Assembly (NCBI GenBank): GCA_035654655.1
Contig: DASRWI010000020.1
Coordinates: 35,900-99,899 of the forward strand
From: DASRWI01 sp035654655
Lineage (GTDB): Bacteria > Bacteroidota > Ignavibacteria > Ignavibacteriales > Ignavibacteriaceae
Length of the DNA: 64,000 bases
Direction: 5' to 3'
Position 1 is the stretch's first letter; each line of letters starts with the position of its first letter. The translations under genes were made by a program, and so were the position numbers. A model generated the notes under the pieces. The model was not told where the DNA came from, ran no database searches, and saw only the letters and a list, made by a program, of their open reading frames with translations. Below are positions 24,705 through 32,577 of this stretch, in pieces.

Positions 24705-26258
24705 TTAATTCTCTATCGGAAACACTAATCTAAATGTACTTCCCTTCCAAAGTGTGCTTGTTACTGTTACATCCCCTTTATGTGCTTCCATTATATGCTT
24801 AACTAATGACAATCCTAATCCTGTTCCTTTTGTATTATGGACAAGATTACTTGTCACTCTAAAAAATTTATCAAATATTCTTTTCTGATTTTCTTCAGAT
24901 ATTCCAATTCCCTTGTCAGCAACTTCAAGATATATATTTTCGTCAGTTGTACCTGTAGTAATTTTAATTTCTTTTTCATCTTCACTATACTTAACTGCAT
25001 TATCAATCAAGTTAATGATAGCTTCACCAATTGCGTCTTTATCAGCTTTAATAAGTGGAAGTGAATCATCAACTTTTATTTCAAACTTAAAACCTTTATT
25101 ACGAACGTGGAATTTGTAAGTATTAAAAACTTCGCAGGCAACATCATTTATATCTATCAAGTCAAAGCTGTATGTTCTTTTTCCTGCTTCCATTTTAGAA
25201 AAGTTCAAAATTTTATTTACTATTTTACTTAAGCGATTAGTTTCCTGACTTATTATGGTATAGTATTCTTTCTTTTTTACTTCGGAGGGTACTCTTCCCA
25301 TTTCAAGAGTTTCAGCAAACATTGTTATTAATGCCAGAGGGGTTCGCAATTCGTGAGAAACATTTGCAACGAACTCTGATTTTATTTGAGCAAGTTCTAT
25401 ATCTTTTTTTATCGTTTTGAATGCAGCATATGAACCCACAAAAATTAAAATTATTAATATTATGATAAATATTAAATTTGTATAAGTACGTTTTTGTACA
25501 AGAGATTCTACTGTCTCTCCTGTAAATGACATAGCCAAATAATATTCTGGTAATAGCCATAACTGTTTTCTGGTTTGAACATCAAGTTTTTTAGAAGCTG
25601 TATCAGGATAAATTGTTGTATTATTTTTCCCGTTTATGACTGCAATAATAAAATTACTTCCCAAATTACCCTGGTTAATTTTTAATATTTTATCAGCTAT
25701 AATATTGTAAATAAAATCTTCGGAATTAATAATTATTCCGCAAAGTTCTTCATTGTTAGCAATATCTTTTGCTATAAATAAAAGAAGAAGGTCCCCATTT
25801 TTTTGTTTTAGTTCAACGGGTTCAATTTTTCTATAATTAGCCTGGCTATATCTAACTAATCTATCGATCAGCACTTTATTATTTTTTAATATTTCTTTAA
25901 AATCCAGATTATATGATTTGGGCTCTTTGAACTTTAAATTGTTTAAAGTATCTGCAGTAAGTACGCATTTTATTGATTTATTATTATTTACTAATGCATT
26001 ATATAAGTAAGAAATACTATCGTGAGATTCGAACCTGTTAAGGGTGGATGCTATTTTGTTTGCCCATGAATTTACATAATCATCACTATGCTGGTTAACC
26101 GAAAATAAAATAGTCTCCATCTGACTACTATAAATATCTTCAAGTATTTTTTCATTTTCATCAAGCGAACTTATTTCACTGTAAGTAAAAGCTAATGCAA
26201 CAATGAAGATAAATGACAATAAGGCAACTGTTATTACCTTAATCTTTTTGTTAATCAT
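24705..26258 (-). CDS. membrane sensor histidine kinase
   Basis: 517 residues: TM1 (about 7-27), an extracytoplasmic sensor of about 230 residues, TM2 (about 258-278), and an HisKA domain with NVSHELRTPLALI (phospho-acceptor His302). The HATPase domain has N box NLIDNAVKYS, G1 VADKGIGIS, F box KFFRV and G2 GTGLGLSLVKHI. No HAMP domain is obvious between TM2 and HisKA. It should autophosphorylate and pass phosphate to a response regulator. The only nearby candidate is the OmpR-type regulator encoded convergently 163 bases away. Confidence 0.94.
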   Translation of the reverse strand: MINKKIKVITVALLSFIFIVALAFTYSEISSLDENEKILEDIYSSQMETILFSVNQHSDDYVNSWANKIASTLNRFESHDSISYLYNALVNNNKSIKCVLTADTLNNLKFKEPKSYNLDFKEILKNNKVLIDRLVRYSQANYRKIEPVELKQKNGDLLLLFIAKDIANNEELCGIIINSEDFIYNIIADKILKINQGNLGSNFIIAVINGKNNTTIYPDTASKKLDVQTRKQLWLLPEYYLAMSFTGETVESLVQKRTYTNLIFIIILIILIFVGSYAAFKTIKKDIELAQIKSEFVANVSHELRTPLALITMFAETLEMGRVPSEVKKKEYYTIISQETNRLSKIVNKILNFSKMEAGKRTYSFDLIDINDVACEVFNTYKFHVRNKGFKFEIKVDDSLPLIKADKDAIGEAIINLIDNAVKYSEDEKEIKITTGTTDENIYLEVADKGIGISEENQKRIFDKFFRVTSNLVHNTKGTGLGLSLVKHIMEAHKGDVTVTSTLWKGSTFRLVFPIEN

Positions 26259-26318
26259 GGTAATTGAGAAAATTTATTGGGATAATTTAATAAAAATTAT
26301 CTGGTATAAAAACTTTCT

Positions 26319-28232
26319 TTAATTGTTAGCTTGCCCAAGTTTTTCTTTTAAATCGAAGTTCATTATAACTTTTGTGCCATTTTTGAATTCGTATTTAATT
26401 GTACCATTAAGCTGGTCAACTAAATTTATTATTAATTCATTGCCTAATGTCTGTATGTCATCAAAATTATAATTTGGTGGAAATCCTACCCCATTATCAC
26501 AAAAGATAAAGCTAATTTTACCATCATCCATTAAATAGAACTTAACATCTATTATTCCATTTTTTGAATTTGTAAATGCATGCTTTATGGAATTTGATAC
26601 AAGTTCATTCAATATTAGTCCTAAAGTTACCACAACATCAAGAGATACATTTACATCATCTATATCAATATGAACTTCTATTTCTGATTTGTAATCATAA
26701 GAATCTAATAAATAATTTATCAGTTCATTAACATAATCTTTAAACTTTATTGTGGACAATTCGTTAGATTTATAAAGCTTTTCGTGAATAAGAGCCATAG
26801 TTTTAACTCTATGCTGGCTTTCATTAAAGATATCTCCCATCTCCTTATCTTTAATATGAGCTCGCTGAAGATTAAGCAAGCTTGAAATAATCTGAAGATT
26901 ATTTTTTACCCTATGATGAATTTCTTTTAATAAAATTTCTTTTTCTCTTAAGGATGCACTTATTTGTTCTTCCGATTTTTTTCTTTCAGTAATATCTCTT
27001 AGAATAATAGTATAAAGTTTTTCGTTGCCATTATTTATTTGAGATATTGATGCTTCAATTGGAAATTCTTCACCATTTGAACGAAGCCCATTGGGAGTTC
27101 CTAATGCTCCCATATTTCGCGCGGTTGAGCCAGTCGCTCCAAATTTTTCAATTTGATTACGGTGTATATGTCTAAAACGTTGAGGAATAATTATATCAAT
27201 TGGTTTACCAATTGCATTTGATGAATCCAAAAGGAATATTCTTTCAGCTGAGTGGTTAAACAACAAAATATTATGTTGTTCATCGATTGTTATAATTGCA
27301 TCCATAGCTGAATCAACTATGCTCGCAAGTCTTGCTTTATTTTGGTTTAAATTTTCCCGATTTTTTATTTTTTTAATAAAGAATGCTAACTGCTGGTTTA
27401 TTGCTTCAATTTCTATTAAGGAATTTCTATTTATTTTATGTGAATGTTCACTATAAAAAATAACTATACCTTTAATGTCAGGTATTTTTAAAACAGGTAA
27501 AATATGAGCAGTCTTTATATTAATATTTAATAATTTATCTTTGTAAGGGATTAAATCATCAAGGTTAAGATCTTTAATGGAATGAACACTTTCCCTCATT
27601 GAAATTAAATTATCTAATTCTTTAAATTGAATATTACAATTATCATTAAAGAGTTGTTTAAAAAATTTTTTATGTTTGTTAATACTCCAGAATGATTCAA
27701 AAACATATTCGTTTTTTTCATTTAACAACCTTAATTCAGCAGCTACCCATTTTTCCTGCTTGCAAATAATTGAATAAATATTCTCAAAGGCTTCATCTAT
27801 TTGAGTTGAGGCTACAACAATCCTGGTAATCTTAAAGAGCTTTGCAATTCGGCTTTCAGCTAATTTTCTTTTGGTTACATCATAAGCAGCAACAAGCCAT
27901 ACTTCATTATCGCCTAAATTTATTTTATTTGCGTGGATTTCAACATCAATAACTTCTTTATTCTTTTTTATATGACGGTAACTTCCAACCCCTTTATTTC
28001 CCTTAAATTGCTCAAGATATTCCTTAAATTCTTCAACATCTTCCTTTGGTCTTAATTGAAATGCATCGAGGTTTAAAAATTCATCTTTAGTATACCCGTA
28101 ATTATTTATTGCTGCTTGATTTACAGCCAGAATTTTAAAGGTTCTATCCTCATAAACCATCATGGGAATTGGGTTCTCATCGAAAAGAAGTTGAAATTCT
28201 AATTTAGATTTGCCTGAAAAAGTGAAATCCAT
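26319..28232 (-). CDS. cytosolic PAS/GAF sensor histidine kinase of the HisKA_2 type
   Basis: 637 residues with no membrane segment. Domains in order: PAS 1 (about 8-125, with QAAINNYGYTKDEFL), a GAF-like region (about 130-295), PAS 2 (about 300-420, with DAIITIDEQHNILLFNHSAERIF), HisKA_2 with EIHHRVKNNLQIISSLLNLQ (His439/His440), then a HATPase domain (LILNELVSNSIKHAF, FCDNGVGFP). HisKA_2 kinases often drive general-stress or output-domain regulators. Sixty bases separate it from the other kinase downstream on the same strand, so the two may be co-transcribed. Confidence 0.93.
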   Translation of the reverse strand: MDFTFSGKSKLEFQLLFDENPIPMMVYEDRTFKILAVNQAAINNYGYTKDEFLNLDAFQLRPKEDVEEFKEYLEQFKGNKGVGSYRHIKKNKEVIDVEIHANKINLGDNEVWLVAAYDVTKRKLAESRIAKLFKITRIVVASTQIDEAFENIYSIICKQEKWVAAELRLLNEKNEYVFESFWSINKHKKFFKQLFNDNCNIQFKELDNLISMRESVHSIKDLNLDDLIPYKDKLLNINIKTAHILPVLKIPDIKGIVIFYSEHSHKINRNSLIEIEAINQQLAFFIKKIKNRENLNQNKARLASIVDSAMDAIITIDEQHNILLFNHSAERIFLLDSSNAIGKPIDIIIPQRFRHIHRNQIEKFGATGSTARNMGALGTPNGLRSNGEEFPIEASISQINNGNEKLYTIILRDITERKKSEEQISASLREKEILLKEIHHRVKNNLQIISSLLNLQRAHIKDKEMGDIFNESQHRVKTMALIHEKLYKSNELSTIKFKDYVNELINYLLDSYDYKSEIEVHIDIDDVNVSLDVVVTLGLILNELVSNSIKHAFTNSKNGIIDVKFYLMDDGKISFIFCDNGVGFPPNYNFDDIQTLGNELIINLVDQLNGTIKYEFKNGTKVIMNFDLKEKLGQANN

Positions 28233-28338
28233 TTCATCCTATTTTGTGAACATAATTAAAAACAAAAATCTCAAAATTTTCATTTCAATTTTATATATCT
28301 TATAAAAAATATCAAAGTTATTATAGGATGCTTATGTC

Positions 28339-28420
28339 AAAAGTCACCTTATTCTTTTAATAGATTATTCTTAATGATTTAGATGAGTGCTGGCCTTTTA
28401 TTGTGATAAGGTGCTTTTAA
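28339..28420 (+). other. long-range inverted repeat in intergenic region (possible structured leader)
   Basis: AAAAGTCACCTTAT (28339-28352) faces GATAAGGTGCTTTT (about 28405-28418) across about 52 bases, pairing with one bulge. It precedes the 36-codon gene by about 65 bases. It could be a structured 5' leader or an unrelated small RNA; nothing known is recognised. Confidence 0.3.
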
Positions 28421-28483
28421 TTAATTAAAGGATACTTATATATTAAAATTGTTGATACGTTAAAATAAATATAGGAGTCCTTG

Positions 28484-28594
28484 ATGATTATTACGTTAGG
28501 AATAGTTGTTTATCTATTGTTTTTAGGATATCTATCATTCAGAAGTTATAAAAATACTTCTAAAGAAGTAAATAGATACAAAGCCAGCGATTGA
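28484..28594 (+). CDS. 36-residue single-helix membrane peptide
   Basis: An ATG at 28484 preceded by AGGAG (28473-28477) opens a 36-codon frame. It encodes MIITLGIVVYLLFLGYLSF then a basic/polar tail (RSYKNTSKEVNRYKASD): one membrane helix with the positive end probably inside. A strong terminator follows 37 bases after the stop. The helix and following FRSYKNT resemble the start of sodium/solute symporters, so it is either a genuine small membrane protein or a surviving 5' fragment of such a gene. It was too short for routine calling. No function is assigned. Confidence 0.6.
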   Translation: MIITLGIVVYLLFLGYLSFRSYKNTSKEVNRYKASD

Positions 28595-28630
28595 ATTAAG
28601 TCCTGAGTTAAATAGTTTTTGTTAGCTCCA

Positions 28631-28688
28631 ATGTGTTTTAAGCCTTAATATACCCTCTCATTTAAGGTTTAAAACACATCTTTTTTTT
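28631..28688 (+). terminator. strong intrinsic terminator after the 36-codon gene
   Basis: An 18-bp stem, ATGTGTTTTAAGCCTTAA (28631-28648) with TTAAGGTTTAAAACACAT (28662-28679), has a single G-U pair and is followed by C and T8 (28681-28688). The T tract runs into the stop codon of the convergent DUF1648 gene. Confidence 0.9.
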
Positions 28689-29199
28689 AGCTATCCATTT
28701 CTGATAATTTTCTCATATCTCTGTTAAATCCCATAAATAAAACTATCATTGAAATTATATAAAGAGCTAAAAGAATAAAGAATACTGATGGTAATTTATT
28801 TAATCCCTTTATACTTACATAGCTTGTAAGCAAAAAAAGACAAATAAAGAATGCATTGGTAAGTGAACTTAACTTTATAAAATAAATTGAAATTTTTTTT
28901 AAACTTTCTTTTCTATGAGATTCATCAAGCAATAATTCTTTATGTGGAAGATTTAAATGCTTGGTGGACATTGAGGGAAGTTTAATTGCAAAAATTAAAA
29001 AGAATATCGTTATAGCTAAATATATTCCGAATATCATTAGAACAAAATTATTCTTGTTCATATAATTATCCACATTACCTTCAATATTGAAGTGTGATGC
29101 GACAGTATCAGGAAGTTTTGGATAGAAGTATAAAACTTCTATTACAAATAATAAGAATGTTCCTAAGAATAAGAGAACCCATTTATTTTTGAAGTCCAT
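28687..29199 (-). CDS. DUF1648-domain membrane protein
   Basis: 170 residues with four predicted membrane helices. The DUF1648 signature lies between the first two: YPKLPDTVASHFNIEGNVDNYMNK. The family includes SdpI-like immunity/signalling proteins, but this short protein has only the minimal domain, so its role is unknown. It follows the DUF2911 gene by 8 bases and is probably co-transcribed with it. Confidence 0.88.
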   Translation of the reverse strand: MDFKNKWVLLFLGTFLLFVIEVLYFYPKLPDTVASHFNIEGNVDNYMNKNNFVLMIFGIYLAITIFFLIFAIKLPSMSTKHLNLPHKELLLDESHRKESLKKISIYFIKLSSLTNAFFICLFLLTSYVSIKGLNKLPSVFFILLALYIISMIVLFMGFNRDMRKLSEMDS

Positions 29200-29207
29200 A
29201 TGTTTTT

Positions 29208-29750
29208 CTACTTTATTTCAGTTTCAATTTTAAATGATATCCTTAATTTTTCCCAGTCTAAATTTATTAGAGCGGAATTTGGTTTCTGATAAGTAAAATT
29301 GTATGTAAGCCATTCAACAGGATGTTCCATTCTATGAGTTTTTACATCAACTCTTAATGCATCTTCATTATCGTTATATTCAAATGCACCCCACTGGTCA
29401 GCAACTTTGTTAAAAATAATTGTAAACTTATTTTTTTGTGGAATAACAAAAAAGCTGTATGAACCTTTTTTAAGCTTCTTTCCTTCAATTATAACATCAG
29501 TTGAAAAGGTAAACTTAGTAGCTTCATCAGCACCTGCACGCCAAACTTTTCCATAAGGCACAAGTCCATCCCAAATTTTTCTTCCCTTAACTCCAGGTCT
29601 GCTATAGGAAATTTTAATTTCCGTTAATCCCACAGTTTGTCCAACCTCTGCTTTAGGGCTAACACGAACCTTCTTTTCCTGTGCATTTACCTGAACAATA
29701 AAGAAGCAAAGGACGATTGCTATTAAAAATGAGTTCAAAAATACTTTCAT
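29208..29750 (-). CDS. DUF2911 family exported protein
   Basis: 180 residues with a signal peptide (about 1-23, VNAQ). The mature protein has the DUF2911 pattern: RVSPKAEVGQTVGLTEIKISYSRPGVKGRKIW, VPYGKVWRAGADEATKF, LKKGSYSFFVIP and WGAFEYN. It is beta-rich and periplasmic or outer-membrane associated, with no known activity. It is common in Bacteroidota and relatives. It shares orientation with the aminotransferase gene upstream (62-base gap) and DUF1648 downstream. Confidence 0.92.
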   Translation of the reverse strand: MKVFLNSFLIAIVLCFFIVQVNAQEKKVRVSPKAEVGQTVGLTEIKISYSRPGVKGRKIWDGLVPYGKVWRAGADEATKFTFSTDVIIEGKKLKKGSYSFFVIPQKNKFTIIFNKVADQWGAFEYNDNEDALRVDVKTHRMEHPVEWLTYNFTYQKPNSALINLDWEKLRISFKIETEIK

Positions 29751-29812
29751 ACTAAACTTTCAAATTTCTCTATTATAAGATTATAAAAATATTCTGATTT
29801 AAAAATTGATTA

Positions 29813-30952
29813 CTAATGGGTGAACTTTTTCATCAAATCTATTACTTTATCTATTTCTTCAAAGTTATTATAAAAATGAGGAGAAAATCTTAATATTCCA
29901 TCTCTAACTGCAGTAGAGACCTTATTTTCATTAAGGTACTTAAATAACGCATCAAAATCCCTGTGGCGAATGCTGACAATACCTGATAAATATTTTTCTT
30001 CTAATGCATCGCAGACAAATTCTGCATTGATATCCTGCAACTTTTGTATAAGATATCTGGTATTATCAAGTACATCTTTGGTTACATTTTCATAACCATA
30101 CTCTTTAAATAACTTTAAAGATGCATTAAGTGCATAAATACCAATTGTATTTACTGTTCCAGTTTGATATTGTTCAGCGGATTTCTTTAGCCTTAAATCA
30201 AAATCCAGTAAGCTCCAGGCATTTTCAACAGATAACCAACCAACGTATTTGGGGGATAATTCACTTCTTAATTTTTCAGATACATAAACAAAAGCTAATC
30301 CCTGAAGTCCCATCAACCACTTCTGACTACCACAGGAAATAAAATCAATATTATCTTTTATAACATCCATTGTAAAGGCACCCAATCCTTGGATGGCATC
30401 AACAGAAAAGATAATATTATTTTCTTTACAAAATTTACCAAGCTTTGTCATATCAACTTTATATCCTGTTAAGAACTGAACAAAGCTAACTGAGATTAAT
30501 TTTGTATTTGGTTTTACTGCTTCAATAATATCATCTGCTGATACAGCACCATTCTTTGATTTTACAAAATCAATTTCAACTCCCTGTTCCTTAAGATTCA
30601 TAAAAGGATAAACATTGGCGGGGAATTCAATATCGTTAAGGATTATTCTATCCCCTTTATTCCATTTAATTCCCTGAGCTAAAAGGTTTATTCCGTTGGT
30701 AGTATTGTCAATGAATGCAATGGAATTAGAATCAGAGTTAAGCATTTCTGACAGTAAATTTTTGGTTTCGGCAGCAACATTTATGAAGCTTTGAAAATCA
30801 TCAATCACACCTTCACTGCTAATTACCAATCTTTCATTTATTTCATCAAGCACTCTGTTGGAGAGTGGTCCTGTCGATGCGTGATTAAAATAAATTCTGC
30901 CTGAACTTAAATATTTGAATAGACTTCTAACTTCAGACTTGTTCATAATCAT
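29813..30952 (-). CDS. class V aminotransferase (cysteine desulfurase/isopenicillin-epimerase-like)
   Basis: 379 residues. The PLP-dependent fold type I pattern is clear: FNHASTGPLS at the N-terminus, IAFIDNTTNGINLLAQG (phosphate-binding), SVDAIQGLGAF (Asp of the PLP-ring contact), CGSQKWLMGLQGLAFVYV with the PLP lysine in QKW, and a C-terminal domain with STAVRDGILRFSPHFYN. The pattern fits the CsdB-like/isopenicillin N epimerase-like group, but no active-site Cys loop typical of SufS is obvious, so the substrate is open. The start may be either of the two nearby methionines (30952 or 30946). It is divergent from phoH. Confidence 0.88.
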   Translation of the reverse strand: MIMNKSEVRSLFKYLSSGRIYFNHASTGPLSNRVLDEINERLVISSEGVIDDFQSFINVAAETKNLLSEMLNSDSNSIAFIDNTTNGINLLAQGIKWNKGDRIILNDIEFPANVYPFMNLKEQGVEIDFVKSKNGAVSADDIIEAVKPNTKLISVSFVQFLTGYKVDMTKLGKFCKENNIIFSVDAIQGLGAFTMDVIKDNIDFISCGSQKWLMGLQGLAFVYVSEKLRSELSPKYVGWLSVENAWSLLDFDLRLKKSAEQYQTGTVNTIGIYALNASLKLFKEYGYENVTKDVLDNTRYLIQKLQDINAEFVCDALEEKYLSGIVSIRHRDFDALFKYLNENKVSTAVRDGILRFSPHFYNNFEEIDKVIDLMKKFTH

Positions 30953-31071
30953 TAAATTTATTTTAGAAAATAAAAAATAATCATAGACTTTTTGATTTTA
31001 TTTTTTTATAATGAATCAAAAATTATATACATTAAAATAATAATATTAGTTGATATTATAAGAGCGGATTA

Positions 31072-31090
31072 ACAGGGAATTAATCCCTGT
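31072..31090. promoter_or_regulatory. ACAGGGA-ATTAA-TCCCTGT palindrome upstream of the PIN-PhoH gene
   Basis: A perfect 7-bp inverted repeat with a 5-base spacer lies 27 bases before the phoH start, in the divergent region between the aminotransferase and phoH genes. It fits an operator-like site or a leader hairpin; no regulator is identified. Confidence 0.4.
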
Positions 31091-31117
31091 ATTTTATTAT
31101 TAAATTATAATACAATA

Positions 31118-32470
31118 ATGAAAAAAAAAGTTGCCCCATCCAAACATCCAAAAACTTTTGTCCTTGATACCAATGTTATACTGCACGATTCAGATTGCAT
31201 AAATCAATTTCAGGAAAATGACATTGTTGTTCCACTTACTGTAATTGAAGAGCTTGACCATTTTAAAAGAGGCAACCAGGTTATAAACCTGAATGCACGG
31301 GAATTTGCACGCAAGGTTGACCATATGACAGGAAATGCTCTCTTTGATAAAGGTGTATCAATGGGAAAACGAAGAGGAAAATTCAGCATAGCTTTATTCA
31401 AAGGGCTTTCTGAAGAAATCCGTGAAACCTTTAAGGAAGATACTCCTGACCATAGAATTTTAAGTACTGCTTATGAGTATACTAAGAAATTAAAAAACAA
31501 TTCTGTGGTGCTTATAACCAAAGATGTTAATCTTAGGATGAAAGCCAAAGCTTTAGGTATTCACGCTGAGGATTATACTACGGACAGAGTTATTAATATA
31601 GAGGAGCTTTATAGCGGTAAAGAGGTTGTTCAAGATTTTGATGATAATATTCTTTTGAGATTTTTCAATATTCCATTTGAAGTACCCGCAAAAGATGTGG
31701 CTAAACATCTTGATGGAGAAGTACTTCCAAATAAATATTACATACTTCGAAATTCACAAAGGTCAGTCTTAACTTGTATGGATAGTGAAAAGACCTTGAT
31801 GAAAAAGATTGATAAGAATGTAATTTACGGAGTCAAACCTCGTAATGCTGAGCAAACATTTGCAGTAGATGCATTAACTAACAACGATATTCCTTTAGTT
31901 TCACTTACCGGTAAAGCCGGTACAGGTAAAACTTTATTAGCATTAGCAAGTGCATTACATACAAGAAAATATTTTAGACAAATTTATGTAGCTCGTCCTA
32001 TAGTTCCACTTAGTAATAAAGACATCGGATTCCTTCCCGGTGATGTTCAAAGTAAGCTTGAACCATATATGCAGCCATTGTGGGATAACCTCAAGGTTAT
32101 ACAAGACCAATTCCCTGAAAATGATAAACAGAATACAACAATCAATACTCTCATAAAAGAAGAGAAGCTGGTGATTGAACCTTTAAGTTATATCAGAGGA
32201 AGAAGTTTACAAAGAATTTATTTTATTGTTGATGAAGCACAGAATTTAACTCCGCACGAAATAAAAACAATAATTACAAGGGTTGGAAGTGGAACAAAGA
32301 TAGTTTTTACCGGAGATATTTATCAGATTGACCACCCTTATCTTGATTCGCAATCAAATGGTTTAACCTATATGATTGAACATTTTAAGGGACAAAAATT
32401 GTATGCTCATATAAATCTTGAAAAAGGAGAACGCTCAGAGTTAGCAGAACTTGCAAGTAATTTATTGTAA
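31118..32470 (+). CDS. PIN-domain PhoH-family ATPase (PhoH2/YlaK type)
   Basis: 450 residues. The N-terminal PIN nuclease domain (about 12-150) has the acidic residues FVLDTNVILHD, VIEELDHFKRG and TKDVNLRMKAKALG. The C-terminal PhoH domain (about 240-450) has Walker A GKAGTGKT, the conserved YVARPIVPLSNKDIGFLPGD and Walker B YFIVDEAQNLTP, plus GDIYQID. PhoH2 proteins couple RNA unwinding and cleavage. The full PIN acidic set looks intact, suggesting an active RNase-helicase. It is monocistronic or followed by the glycosyltransferase gene 107 bases downstream. Confidence 0.95.
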   Translation: MKKKVAPSKHPKTFVLDTNVILHDSDCINQFQENDIVVPLTVIEELDHFKRGNQVINLNAREFARKVDHMTGNALFDKGVSMGKRRGKFSIALFKGLSEEIRETFKEDTPDHRILSTAYEYTKKLKNNSVVLITKDVNLRMKAKALGIHAEDYTTDRVINIEELYSGKEVVQDFDDNILLRFFNIPFEVPAKDVAKHLDGEVLPNKYYILRNSQRSVLTCMDSEKTLMKKIDKNVIYGVKPRNAEQTFAVDALTNNDIPLVSLTGKAGTGKTLLALASALHTRKYFRQIYVARPIVPLSNKDIGFLPGDVQSKLEPYMQPLWDNLKVIQDQFPENDKQNTTINTLIKEEKLVIEPLSYIRGRSLQRIYFIVDEAQNLTPHEIKTIITRVGSGTKIVFTGDIYQIDHPYLDSQSNGLTYMIEHFKGQKLYAHINLEKGERSELAELASNLL

Positions 32471-32523
32471 AAGTTGAAGTGCTTAGGGTTTGTTTTGTCT
32501 ATCGTTTGTTGTGTATTATTTTG

Positions 32524-32559
32524 ATAGTTTAAATTTTAAAATATTTTAATTTAAACTAT
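32524..32559 (+). other. A/T-rich 12-bp-stem hairpin between the phoH and glycosyltransferase genes
   Basis: ATAGTTTAAATT (32524-32535) and AATTTAAACTAT (32548-32559) are exact inverted copies. The 12-base loop itself contains AAAATATTTT. The hairpin ends 18 bases before the glycosyltransferase start. No U-tract follows. Confidence 0.5.
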
Positions 32560-32577
32560 TAAAACAGCATACAACTT

